DNA from: Enemella evansiae
GTDB taxonomy: Bacteria; Actinomycetota; Actinomycetes; Propionibacteriales; Propionibacteriaceae
Assembly: GCF_002250705.1 (NCBI RefSeq)
Contig: NZ_NMVP01000001.1
Location: 558,001-622,000 of the forward strand
DNA: 64,000 nucleotides
Reading direction: 5' to 3'
Of this stretch, positions 32,604 through 41,166 are shown piece by piece. The notes beneath the pieces were generated by a model. The model had not been told where the DNA came from, made no database searches, and saw only the letters and a program-made list of their open reading frames with translations. Position 1 is the stretch's first letter, and every line of letters begins with the position of its first letter. Both the position numbers and the translations under genes were made by a program.

Positions 32604-35600
32604 ATGACTCAGACCCCGCAGCGTCCCCGCCTGGAGGATCGTTACGAGGCGACGAGTGGACGGGTGCAGCTGACCGGCATCCACGCCCTGACCAGGCTGC
32701 CCATCGAGCAGCATCGCCGCGATCTGGCGGCCGGCCTGGATGTCGCCACCCTGATCACCGGTTACGAGGGCTCGCCACTGGCCGGTTACGACCTCGAACT
32801 GCTGCGCAACAAGAAGCTCCTCGACCCCAATCAGATCGTCGTCCAGCCGGCGCTCAACGAGGAGTCCGCGGCGACCGCGCTGCAGGGCAGCCAGCTGGTC
32901 AACAACTTCGAGGGTGCGAAACACGACGGAGTGGTCGGGCTCTGGTACGGCAAGGCCCCCGGCCTGGACCGGGCCGCCGACGCCATCCGGCACGGCGCGC
33001 TGATGGGCGCCCACCGCTATGGCGGCGCGGTGCTGTTCGTCGGCGATGACCCGGCCGCCAAATCCTCGACCCTGCCGTGCTCCTCGGAGTTCGCGATGGC
33101 GGACTTCAACATCCCCTTCCTCGACCCCGCCGACTCCCAGGACGTCATCGACCTCGGCCTGCACGCCATCGAACTCTCCCGGATCACCGGGCTGTGGACC
33201 GGGGTCAAGATCGCCACCGCCGTCGCCGACGGTTCCTCCCCGGTCGACCTGGACCGGGACCGGCCCGCACCGATCGAACCGCAGGGCGGGCGTACCCACC
33301 AGCCCACCTCCCGCCTGCTGCAGCCCCATCTCACCCCGCTGGAACAGGAGCAGTACGGCCGGAAAACCAGGCTGGCAAAGGAATACGCCCGTCTCAACGG
33401 GTTGAACCGGATCATCGGCGCCGCCCCCGGTGACCGGATCGGCATCGTGGCCTCCGGGCGTACCTTCCTCGAACTCACCGAAGCACTCCGCCGCCTCGGC
33501 ATCGACGCCGACGACCTCACCGGGACCCCGATCCGGCTGCTGCGGATGGGCATGGTGTTCCCGGTCGAGGAATCGGTCATCGGCGAGTTCGCCGACGGCC
33601 TGGACGAGATCCTGGTGGTGGAGGAGAAGCGGTCCTTCCTGGAGGCTGCCATCAAGGACATCCTGTACGCCGCAGCGGTGCGCCCGCGGGTGACCGGCAA
33701 GCAGGACCCGGCCGGCAGACAACTCGTGCAGTCCTGGGGCGAACTCGACTCCGACGCCATCCTCGCGCCACTGCGTCGCCGGCTCACCGACACCGGTGCC
33801 CTGGCTGAACAGCCCGACCCCGCCGAGGTCACCGCCGCCGCGCGGGCCGCCGCGGTCGAGTCGACCCCGGCAACCAGCCCCGGTGCGGTCCGCACCACCA
33901 GCACCCGGATCGACCTGCCGCTGGTGCAGCGCGCGCCCTACTTCTGTTCGGGTTGCCCGCACAACAGCTCCACCCGCCCGATCGAGGGCAGTCTCACCGG
34001 TGCCGGCATCGGTTGCCATGCACTGGTGCTGATGATGGATCCGCGCCAGGTCGGTGAGGTGACCGGCCTCGCCCAGATGGGCGGCGAGGGACTGCAGTGG
34101 GTCGGCATGGCGCCGTTCACCGAGCGCGACCACTATGTGCAGAACCTCGGTGACGGCACCTTCGACCACTCCGGTTCGCTGGCGATCCGCGGCGCGGTGG
34201 CCTCGGGTGCGAACATCACCTACAAGCTGCTCTACAACTCCGCGGTCGCGATGACCGGCGGCCAGCGTGCCGTCGGCGGGATGGGCGTACCCCAGATCGT
34301 CGACGTGCTGCGCGCCGAGGGCGTCGCGAAGATCATCGTCACCACCGAGGACCGTTCCCGCTACCGCGACGTCCGGCTGCCGGCCGACGTGCCGGTCTGG
34401 GACCGCAGCCGGCTCGAGGAGGCCCAGCGGGTGCTCGCCGACACCCCCGGGGTGACCGTGCTGGTGCACGACCAGCAGTGCGCCACCGAGAAGCGCCGCG
34501 GCCGCAAGCGCGGCACCATCCCCAGCAGCAACACCCGGGTCTTCATCAACGAGCGGATCTGCGAGGGCTGCGGTGACTGCGGGGTGAAGTCCAACTGTCT
34601 CTCGGTGCACCCGGTGGACACCGAGTTCGGGCGCAAGACCCGCATCCACCAGTCCTCCTGCAACCTCGATCTTTCCTGTCTGGAGGGGGATTGCCCGGCT
34701 TTCATGACCGTCACCGTGCCGGACGGCAGCAAGCCGCAGGGCAGCAGTTCCTCCGGCCCGCTGGACGCCGACGCCTTCACCGATCCGCAGCCGCTGGTGG
34801 GTGCCGACGAGTTCGCCGTCCGGCTGATGGGCATCGGCGGTACCGGCATCGTCACCGTCTCCCAGCTGCTCGCCAACGCCGGTCTGATCGCCGGTTGGCA
34901 GGTGCGCTCGCTCGATCAGACCGGGCTCGCCCAGAAGGGCGGTGCGGTCGTCTCCGATGTGCGCTTCGCCCGCCGCGGTACGCCGACCAGCAGCAAGATC
35001 GGCCAGGGGGAGTGCGACCTCTACCTGGGTTGTGACCACCTGGTCTCCGCCGATCCGCGGAACCTCACCGTCACCGCCACCGAGCGCACCATCGCGGTGC
35101 TGAACACCTCGCGGATTCCCACCGGACAGATGGTTTCCGATGTCGCGGCCGACAACCCGAGCGCCGAGGTGGTGCTCGCCCCGGTCGTCGACGCCACCCG
35201 TGCCGAGCATGCCGTGCAGCTCGACGCCCGGGATCTGTCCACGCGGTTGTTCGGCAACGACCAGTACGCCAACGTGCTGATGCTCGGTGCCGCCTACCAG
35301 CAGGGAGCCATTCCGCTGCCGGCGGAGGCGATCGAGGAGGCGATCCGCCTCAACGGGGTCGCGGTCGAGGCCAACCTGCAGGCGTTCCGCCGTGGCCGCC
35401 AGGCCGTCGCCGAACCGCAGGCACCGGCCCTGCACGCCGCCGAACGCCGCACCGGCCCGCGGACCCTCGACGAGACCATCGCCCTGCGGGTCGACGAGCT
35501 GACCGCCTACGCCGACCAGGCGTACGCCCGCCGCTTCGCCGACCGGGTCGCACGTGCCCGAGCCGCGGAATCCCAACTGGGCAACGGATCCACGGCGTTC

Positions 35601-36107
35601 ACCGAAGCCGTCGCCCGGCACCTCTACAAGCTGATGGCCTACAAGGACGAGTACGAGGTGGCCCGGCTCGCGCTGCTCCCCGATCTCGATGCCGACCTGG
35701 AGCGCACCTTCGGCCCCGGGGCGGAGGCCAGCTGGAAACTGCACCCGCCGATGCTGCGGGCCCTCGGCATGGACGGCAAGATCACCCTCGGCCCGAAGTT
35801 CGCGCCGGCGTTGAAGGCGCTGCGATCGATGAAGCGGCTGCGGGGCACGAAACTGGACGTCTTCGGCATCGGTGAGGTCCGTCGGGTGGAGCGCGAGCTG
35901 ATCACCGAGTACGAGCAGGTCATCGACGCGTTGATCGATCAGCTGACCACCGAGAACCTCGACCTCGCGGTCCAGATCGCCGAGCTGCCCGACGTGGTCC
36001 GCGGCTACGAGGAGATCAAGCTGGACAACGTCCGCCGGTACCGGGAGCGGCTCGCCGAGCTGCGGCTCGAGTTCGAGCGGGTGGGGCGGCGCGCGCGGCA
36101 GTCCTGA
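32604..36107 (+). CDS. Indolepyruvate:ferredoxin oxidoreductase, single-chain
   Basis: A 1167-residue fused IorA/IorB-type enzyme. The N-terminal transketolase-like TPP region starts near GYEGSPLAGYDLELLRNKK. A core TPP/pyrophosphate domain has CPHNSSTRP-type and GGEGLQWVGMAPF motifs. The Fe-S motif CEGCGDCGVKSNC lies near residue 650. The gamma domain (MGIGGTGIVTVSQLLANAG, QTGLAQKGGAVVSDVRF) follows, then a ~250-residue helical tail. It oxidatively decarboxylates aryl-pyruvates (or branched 2-oxoacids) to acyl-CoA, reducing ferredoxin. A strong AAGGAGG site precedes the ATG. It stands alone, with no ferredoxin gene beside it; it could supply electrons to ferredoxin-dependent enzymes such as SirA, which is inference. 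Confidence 0.92.
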   Translation: MTQTPQRPRLEDRYEATSGRVQLTGIHALTRLPIEQHRRDLAAGLDVATLITGYEGSPLAGYDLELLRNKKLLDPNQIVVQPALNEESAATALQGSQLVNNFEGAKHDGVVGLWYGKAPGLDRAADAIRHGALMGAHRYGGAVLFVGDDPAAKSSTLPCSSEFAMADFNIPFLDPADSQDVIDLGLHAIELSRITGLWTGVKIATAVADGSSPVDLDRDRPAPIEPQGGRTHQPTSRLLQPHLTPLEQEQYGRKTRLAKEYARLNGLNRIIGAAPGDRIGIVASGRTFLELTEALRRLGIDADDLTGTPIRLLRMGMVFPVEESVIGEFADGLDEILVVEEKRSFLEAAIKDILYAAAVRPRVTGKQDPAGRQLVQSWGELDSDAILAPLRRRLTDTGALAEQPDPAEVTAAARAAAVESTPATSPGAVRTTSTRIDLPLVQRAPYFCSGCPHNSSTRPIEGSLTGAGIGCHALVLMMDPRQVGEVTGLAQMGGEGLQWVGMAPFTERDHYVQNLGDGTFDHSGSLAIRGAVASGANITYKLLYNSAVAMTGGQRAVGGMGVPQIVDVLRAEGVAKIIVTTEDRSRYRDVRLPADVPVWDRSRLEEAQRVLADTPGVTVLVHDQQCATEKRRGRKRGTIPSSNTRVFINERICEGCGDCGVKSNCLSVHPVDTEFGRKTRIHQSSCNLDLSCLEGDCPAFMTVTVPDGSKPQGSSSSGPLDADAFTDPQPLVGADEFAVRLMGIGGTGIVTVSQLLANAGLIAGWQVRSLDQTGLAQKGGAVVSDVRFARRGTPTSSKIGQGECDLYLGCDHLVSADPRNLTVTATERTIAVLNTSRIPTGQMVSDVAADNPSAEVVLAPVVDATRAEHAVQLDARDLSTRLFGNDQYANVLMLGAAYQQGAIPLPAEAIEEAIRLNGVAVEANLQAFRRGRQAVAEPQAPALHAAERRTGPRTLDETIALRVDELTAYADQAYARRFADRVARARAAESQLGNGSTAFTEAVARHLYKLMAYKDEYEVARLALLPDLDADLERTFGPGAEASWKLHPPMLRALGMDGKITLGPKFAPALKALRSMKRLRGTKLDVFGIGEVRRVERELITEYEQVIDALIDQLTTENLDLAVQIAELPDVVRGYEEIKLDNVRRYRERLAELRLEFERVGRRARQS

Positions 36108-36108
36108 G

Positions 36109-36148
36109 GTCATCTCGACACGGTCGCTGCGCGACCTACTCGATGAGC
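36109..36148. repeat. REP-like hairpin, family 1, between convergent genes
   Basis: A short 40-bp member: GTCATCTCGACAC, a GGTCGC/GCGACC stem with TGC loop, then TACTCGATGAGC. It begins 2 bp after one stop and ends 10 bp before the stop of the opposing gene, so it probably acts as a bidirectional terminator. Confidence 0.75.
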
Positions 36149-36158
36149 GTGGGGAGCA

Positions 36159-36926
36159 TCAGCGCGGCATCCGCCGCCAGACCCGCCGCGGGACGAACGG
36201 GGCCACCGAGAACATCGCCCGCAGCTGCCAGGGGATCCACAGCTCGACCTCGCGGCCGCCGTCGATCGAGCGCACCACCGCGTCGGCGACCTGGGCCGGG
36301 GTGGAGGAGAACGGTGCCGGGTCCATCCCGGTGGTCATCCGCCCGATCACGAAACCGGGCCGGGCGATGATCAGGCGTACGCCACTGCCGTGCAGCGCGT
36401 CCGCCAACCCGGAGGCGAAACCGTCCAGCCCGGCCTTGGCCGAGCCGTAGACATAGTTGGCCCGGCGTACCCGCACCCCGGCCACCGAGGAGAACGCCAC
36501 CATCGTGCCCCGGCGCCGCGGCCGCATCCGCTCGGCGAGCACCGTCAGCAGGGAGGCCTGGGCGACGAAGTCGGTGTGCAGGATCGCCACCGCCGCATTG
36601 TTGTCGCGTTCGGCCCGCTCCTGGTCGCCGAGTACGCCGAAGGCCAGCACCGCGATGTCGATCGGGCCAGCCAGTGCCTCGACCTCATCGATCAGTTGCT
36701 GGTGACCGGCGGTGTCGTCGGCGTCGAATTCGACGGTCTCGACCCGCACCGCCCCGGCCGCCAGACATCGGTCCCGAGCCCCGCTCAGATCCCCCGGTCG
36801 GGCCAGCAGCACCACGGTCCGGCCGGGGGAGAGCCGCTCGGCGATCGCCAGACCGATCTCGCTGCGGCCACCGAAGACGGCCACCACCTCACCCGCACCA
36901 CTGCTCGCGTCATTCCTGTCAGCCAC
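36159..36926 (-). CDS. DprE2-like short-chain dehydrogenase
   Basis: A 255-residue SDR with cofactor motif VVAVFGGRSEIGLAIAERL and active-site YVYGSAKAGLDGF, plus FSSVAGVRVRRANY. These strings closely resemble mycobacterial DprE2, the reductase that finishes decaprenylphosphoryl-arabinose synthesis with DprE1. No DprE1-like FAD oxidase is in the window. The start is taken at a GTG (36926) because no ATG lies nearby. The open frame beyond it is antisense to the membrane genes at 37.0-38.4 kb. It may serve arabinan synthesis or another polyprenyl-sugar step. Confidence 0.78.
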   Translation of the reverse strand: MADRNDASSGAGEVVAVFGGRSEIGLAIAERLSPGRTVVLLARPGDLSGARDRCLAAGAVRVETVEFDADDTAGHQQLIDEVEALAGPIDIAVLAFGVLGDQERAERDNNAAVAILHTDFVAQASLLTVLAERMRPRRRGTMVAFSSVAGVRVRRANYVYGSAKAGLDGFASGLADALHGSGVRLIIARPGFVIGRMTTGMDPAPFSSTPAQVADAVVRSIDGGREVELWIPWQLRAMFSVAPFVPRRVWRRMPR

Positions 36927-37019
36927 GGTCCCATCGTGCCAGCAGTGCGACCGGGTCACGCCGAACCCCACTAGGATCGCCCGAGAGCCCCGATCCCGGC
37001 CCGTGCAGGAGGTGCGTCC

Positions 37020-37511
37020 GTGAGTCCCGACGTCATTGCGTCGATCGTGACCGGAATCCTTTGCCTGATAGGCATCATCGGCATCATCGTGCCCGTGCTG
37101 CCCGGCAGCATCACGGTGATCGCCGGTCTGCTGGTCTGGGCGATCGTCATCGGCGGACAGGTCGGTTGGACCGTGTTCGGGATCGGCACCGCCTTCTGCG
37201 TGGCAGGCATGCTGGCCACCTACTTCATCACCGGCCGGGTGCTGCGCCGGGAGAAGATCCCCAACCGCTCGATCGTGATCGGGCTGATCTGCGGGATCAT
37301 CGGCATGTTCGTGATCCCGGTCGTCGGGTTGCTGATCGGCTTCGTGGCGGGTCTGTTCGCCAGCGAGTACTCCCGGTTGAAGAGCGCGCGGACCGCGTGG
37401 GGGGCGTCCTGGCAGGCCATCAAGGCGACCGGCGCCGGGTTGCTGGTCGAGTTCGGGTGCGCGGCGGCCGCGATCGCGACCTGGGCCGGTGGCCTGATCA
37501 TGCATTTCTGA
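37020..37511 (+). CDS. DUF456 family membrane protein
   Basis: A 163-residue protein with about four to five helices: IVTGILCLIGIIGIIVPVLPG, ITVIAGLLVWAIVIGG, VAGMLATYFITG and IVIGLICGIIGMFVIPVVG. The IPVLPG-type and GLIGGFIAGLFxxEY-like patterns (here LLIGFVAGLFASEY) mark DUF456. It starts at a GTG. The function of the family is unknown. It is 6 bp upstream of the AEC transporter and likely cotranscribed with it. Confidence 0.85.
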   Translation: MSPDVIASIVTGILCLIGIIGIIVPVLPGSITVIAGLLVWAIVIGGQVGWTVFGIGTAFCVAGMLATYFITGRVLRREKIPNRSIVIGLICGIIGMFVIPVVGLLIGFVAGLFASEYSRLKSARTAWGASWQAIKATGAGLLVEFGCAAAAIATWAGGLIMHF

Positions 37512-37517
37512 GGCCGG

Positions 37518-38423
37518 ATGGGCATCCTGCTGGCCCTGGCCAATGTGATCGTCCCGGTGCTGGTGGTGGCCGGTGCGGGGTTCGCGCTCGGTCGCTTCTT
37601 CGAGCTGGATGCGGGCACGATCAGCAAGATCAGCCTGCATGGCCTGGTACCGGCGATGGTGCTGGACTCGCTGCTCACCACCGAGGTCTCCGGTGCGGTC
37701 GGCGTACGCCTGATGCTCGCCTATCTGGTCGCCGCCGTCGTCGGCGCGCTGCTCGCCGCGGTCCTGATCGGCCGGGTCCCGCCCGCCACCCGGCGCGCGG
37801 TGATCGTCAGCGTGGCCATCTCCAACTCGGGGAACATGGGCCTGCCGATCGCGCTGTTCGCCCTGGGGCAGGCGGGTTTCGACCAGAGCGTGCTGCTGTT
37901 CCTGGTGTCGATGATCCTCGGTTTCATCGTCGGGCCGCTGCTGTTCGGCTCCGCCGGCGGGGCTCGGTCGGCGATGCTCGGCCTGCTCAAGCTGCCGGTG
38001 ATCTGGGCCGTCGTCGTCGGGCTGGGGATGCGCCTGCTCGGCCTCCAGTTCCCCACCGGTGTGATGCGCGGGGTGGAGATGCTCGCCACCGCGACCCTGC
38101 CGATGGTGCTGCTCGCCCTCGGCATCCAGCTCGGCGCCAGCAAACGGGTCCGCCTGACCCGCGCGGTCGTCGTCGGATCGGCCGTGCGGGTCCTGGTGAT
38201 GCCGCTGATCTCGCTGGGCGTCGGACTGCTGTTCGGGATGTCCGGCGTACCGCTGCAGGCCCTGGTGCTGTCCGGTGCGATGCCCACCGCGGTGAACGCC
38301 TTCCTGCTCGCACTGGAATACAGGGGCGATGTCCGCACGGTCGCCGACACCGTGACCGTGACCACCGTGCTCAGCTTCCCGGTGGCAGCGCTGGTGGCCG
38401 CAGCCCTGCCGTACCTGGTTTGA
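37518..38423 (+). CDS. AEC family transporter
   Basis: A 301-residue permease with about ten helices. The first half reads VIVPVLVVAGAGFALGRFFE and ISLHGLVPAMVLDSLLTTEV. The central SNSGNMGLPIALFALGQAG is the family's conserved crossing motif, and the C-terminal half ends SGAMPTAVNAFLLALEY. AEC proteins export or import organic acids or auxin-like anions. The substrate cannot be predicted. It follows the DUF456 gene closely and precedes glpX by 16 bp. Confidence 0.87.
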   Translation: MGILLALANVIVPVLVVAGAGFALGRFFELDAGTISKISLHGLVPAMVLDSLLTTEVSGAVGVRLMLAYLVAAVVGALLAAVLIGRVPPATRRAVIVSVAISNSGNMGLPIALFALGQAGFDQSVLLFLVSMILGFIVGPLLFGSAGGARSAMLGLLKLPVIWAVVVGLGMRLLGLQFPTGVMRGVEMLATATLPMVLLALGIQLGASKRVRLTRAVVVGSAVRVLVMPLISLGVGLLFGMSGVPLQALVLSGAMPTAVNAFLLALEYRGDVRTVADTVTVTTVLSFPVAALVAAALPYLV

Positions 38424-38439
38424 TGGATAGGGTGGCGTC

Positions 38440-39462
38440 ATGTCGGACGAGATGACCTACTTGTTGCCCAACCACAACCTCGGCCTCGATCTGATGCGCG
38501 CCACCGAAGCCGCGGCCCTGGCCGCCGCCCCCTGGGCCGGTCGCGGGCAGAAGGAGTCCGGCGATCAGGCGGCCGTCGACGCGATGCGGGCGGTGCTCAA
38601 CGCGGTCCGGATGTCCGGCACCATCGTCATCGGCGAAGGCGAGAAGGACGAGGCGCCGATGCTCGCCAACGGGGAGAAGGTCGGTACCGGTGAGGGCCCG
38701 GCGGTGGACATCGCGGTCGACCCGGTCGACGGCACCCGGCTGCTGGCCTGGGGCATGCGGAACTCGATCGCGGTGCTCGCCGCCGCCGACGCCGGCAGCA
38801 TGTACAACCCGACGATGTGTTTCTACATGGACAAACTCGTCGTCGGCCCCGAGGCCGCCGACCAGATCGATCTGGATGCGCCGATCGCGGACAACATCGC
38901 CAAGGTCGCCCGGGCCAAGAGCAAGTCGGTGGGGGACACCGTGGTCGCGGTGTTGAACCGGCCGCGGCACGAGCAGCTGGTCGCCGACATCCACGCCGCC
39001 GGCGCCCGGACCCTGATGTTCACCGACGGCGATGTCGCGGCCTCGGTGGCGGCCGCCTCCGACGAGCTGCAGGACGTCGACATCATGGCCGGTATCGGCG
39101 GCTCGCCGGAGGGCGTGGTCAGCGCCTGCGCGATGAAGGCGATGGGCGGGCGGATCCTGGCCCGGTTGCAGCCGACCAGCGATGAGGAGCGGCAGCGCAC
39201 CATCGACGCCGGCCTCGACGTCGACAAGGTGCTGGACACCAACGACCTGGTCTCCAGCGACAACACGCTCTTCGTGGCCACCGGGATCACCGAGGGTGAT
39301 CTGGTCAACGGCGTCCGGCACTCCGACCGCGGCGCCCGTACCCACTCGGTGGTGATGCGCTCCACCTCGGGCACGATCCGCTACATCGAGGCCTACCACC
39401 ATCTCGACAAGGTGGAGGCGTACGCCAAGGCGCACGGCAACCAGGTCGGCGACCGGCTCTGA
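38440..39462 (+). CDS. glpX: Class II fructose-1,6-bisphosphatase
   Basis: A 340-residue GlpX. The start LLPNHNLGLDLMRATEAAALAA, the metal site IVIGEGEKDEAPML and the Li-sensitive phosphatase motif VDPVDGTRLLAWG are intact, with GIGGSPEGVVSACAMKAMGG near the active site. It hydrolyses fructose-1,6-bisphosphate in gluconeogenesis with Mg2+/Mn2+. Many actinobacteria rely on GlpX as their only FBPase. The length matches the family. An upstream coupling to the AEC gene is possible, but the spacing would also allow its own start site. Confidence 0.95.
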   Translation: MSDEMTYLLPNHNLGLDLMRATEAAALAAAPWAGRGQKESGDQAAVDAMRAVLNAVRMSGTIVIGEGEKDEAPMLANGEKVGTGEGPAVDIAVDPVDGTRLLAWGMRNSIAVLAAADAGSMYNPTMCFYMDKLVVGPEAADQIDLDAPIADNIAKVARAKSKSVGDTVVAVLNRPRHEQLVADIHAAGARTLMFTDGDVAASVAAASDELQDVDIMAGIGGSPEGVVSACAMKAMGGRILARLQPTSDEERQRTIDAGLDVDKVLDTNDLVSSDNTLFVATGITEGDLVNGVRHSDRGARTHSVVMRSTSGTIRYIEAYHHLDKVEAYAKAHGNQVGDRL

Positions 39463-39480
39463 GCCGTACGCCGCAGCGGG

Positions 39481-40386
39481 TCAGAGCGGCAGGCCGAGGA
39501 TCGGCGCCAGCATATCCAACCGTTCGGTCAGGCTCGCATCGGCGGCCGCCCGGACCGCGGGCTTGGCGTTGAACGCGATGCCCAACCGGGCGAGCGCCAG
39601 CAGGTCCAGATCGTTGGCGCCGTCACCGACGGCGACCGTCCGCTCCAGCGGGATCCCCGCGGTCTCGGCGTACGCCCGCAGCCGGCGTGCCTTCTCCGCC
39701 CGGTCGACCACCGCCCCGGCCACTCGGCCGGTCAGCCGGCCGTCGGCGACCTCGAGCCGATTCGCGTGGGTGTAGGTGATGCCGAGGTCGGCGGCCAGCG
39801 GTTCGACGATCTCGGCGAAGCCGCCGGAGACCACCCCGACCGGGCAGTCGGCGGCGGTCAGGGTGCGGATCAGCTCCGGTACGCCGGGGGTGGGGCGGAC
39901 CGCGGCGCGCACCTCGGCGAACACCGAGGTCGGCAGCCCTTCGAGCACCGCGACCCGCTGGTGCAGGCTCTGCGCGAAGTCGAGCTCGCCGCGCATCGCC
40001 CGTTCGGTGACAGCCGCGACCTCGGCCTCGCGGCCGACGCGGGCGGCGAGCAACTCGATCACCTCGGCGGTGATCAGGGTGGAGTCGACATCCATCACCA
40101 CCAGCAGCGGCGCGTCGACGCTCAGGTCGGCGGGACGGACGACGACCTGCTGACCGGCCGGCTCGGCCAACCGACGGAGCCTCCTGCCGAGTTCGCGCCA
40201 GTGCGCCCCGGCGACCTCCACCTGGTGCAGGCCGATCGGTCGCGCCCCCTCGATGGCGGGGAGAGTGCCGAGATCGCTCACCTCGGCAACCCGACCGCCC
40301 AGCTCCGCCGCGCTGCGGCGTACCGGTTCGAGGTCGGGATCGGTGCCGGTGGAGGAGATCAGGACGGCGATCGCGGGCTCAGTCAC
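39481..40386 (-). CDS. serB: Phosphoserine phosphatase
   Basis: A 301-residue HAD phosphatase. The nucleophile motif is VMDVDSTLITAEVIELLA, motif II VGVVSGGF, and the final Asp pair VGDGANDLDLLALARLGIAF. The N-terminal ~90 residues form an ACT-like regulatory region, as in mycobacterial SerB2 but single. I start at a GTG (40386, VTEPAIAVLISS); the frame upstream is unrelated. It completes serine synthesis. Convergent with glpX, 18 bp apart. Confidence 0.92.
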   Translation of the reverse strand: MTEPAIAVLISSTGTDPDLEPVRRSAAELGGRVAEVSDLGTLPAIEGARPIGLHQVEVAGAHWRELGRRLRRLAEPAGQQVVVRPADLSVDAPLLVVMDVDSTLITAEVIELLAARVGREAEVAAVTERAMRGELDFAQSLHQRVAVLEGLPTSVFAEVRAAVRPTPGVPELIRTLTAADCPVGVVSGGFAEIVEPLAADLGITYTHANRLEVADGRLTGRVAGAVVDRAEKARRLRAYAETAGIPLERTVAVGDGANDLDLLALARLGIAFNAKPAVRAAADASLTERLDMLAPILGLPL

Positions 40387-40406
40387 TCGCCACAGGCTAG
40401 CGATCC

Positions 40407-40622
40407 TCAGTTCTTGCGGTTGAGGTTCTCGTCCTCGGGCGCATCGCCCTGGGGCGGACGCAACATCTCGCGGGCGACGTTGTGATAGCCGAAGTTGTCC
40501 AGCACCCGGGCCGCGGTCTCCGGCGGCAGGCCGTAGGCCTCGGCGAGCATGCGGACATTCTCGGCATAGAAGGCGTGCGGCTTCGACACGCCCTTGAGGA
40601 ACTCGATCTCGGGAGCTGCCAT
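40407..40622 (-). CDS. Small hypothetical protein, 71 residues
   Basis: A soluble acidic/basic mini-protein: MAAPEIEFLKGVSKPHAFYA, then LAEAYGLPPETAARVLDNFGY and a polar tail ending EDENLNRKN. The middle looks like a helical pair. I do not recognise the family. Clean codon bias and a ribosome site (GAGAGGCGACC before the ATG) support it as real. It lies 20 bp upstream of serB on the same strand and may be cotranscribed. Confidence 0.65.
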   Translation of the reverse strand: MAAPEIEFLKGVSKPHAFYAENVRMLAEAYGLPPETAARVLDNFGYHNVAREMLRPPQGDAPEDENLNRKN

Positions 40623-40711
40623 GGTCGCCTCTCGTGGGGGTCGGTCCATTGTGACAAACGACGCCCCGTTGACAGTCGTGGGTCGCCGCGGATGACAACT
40701 AGGCTGCCATC

Positions 40712-41128
40712 ATGTCCCAGACCAGCGATGCCCCCACTCGTCAGGGCAGTGGCCATGATCGAGGTCCTGCCGTCGCCGCGGTACGAGCCGGTGCGATCCT
40801 GGCAGCGATCGGTGTCGGCCTGGGTGCCTTCGGTGCGCACGGGCTGTCCGACCGCCTCGCACCGGACCTGTTGGCGGTCTTCGAGACCGGGGTGCGCTAC
40901 CAGATGTACGCCGCCCTGGCGATGCTCGCGCTGGGTGCGATCGGGCAGCGACGAGCCCCGATGCTGCTGCTCGCCGGGGCGGTGGTCTTCGGTGGATCGC
41001 TCTACGTGCTGGCGCTGAGCGGGGTGCGCTGGCTGGGTGCGATCACCCCGATCGGTGGGGTGCTGATGATCATCGGGTTGATCCTCGCAGCGGTCGATGC
41101 CGGGCGGGGCCGTTTCGGCTCTCGCTGA
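40712..41128 (+). CDS. DUF423 family membrane protein
   Basis: A 138-residue protein. After a polar N-terminus it has four helices with the DUF423 signature: AAIGVGLGAFGAHGLSDRL, ETGVRYQMYAALAMLALG, VVFGGSLYVLALSG and GAITPIGGVLMIIGLILAA. The GAFGAHGL and YQMYHALA-like motifs are diagnostic. The function is unknown. It is divergent from the 71-residue protein gene. Confidence 0.9.
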   Translation: MSQTSDAPTRQGSGHDRGPAVAAVRAGAILAAIGVGLGAFGAHGLSDRLAPDLLAVFETGVRYQMYAALAMLALGAIGQRRAPMLLLAGAVVFGGSLYVLALSGVRWLGAITPIGGVLMIIGLILAAVDAGRGRFGSR

Positions 41129-41166
41129 GTCGACTTCCGTGGCAGGATGCTGCCACGGGAGGTGCC

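Noticed and set aside
32559..36113. 1184-codon minus-strand frame opposite the indolepyruvate oxidoreductase
   Set aside because: A mirror-frame effect of GC-rich coding; the plus-strand protein has all the cofactor motifs and a ribosome site.
36159..38441. Long minus-strand frame upstream of the DprE2-like SDR
   Set aside because: The extra ~500 residues are His/Asp/Arg-rich low complexity antisense to three well-formed plus-strand genes (DUF456, AEC and part of glpX upstream).
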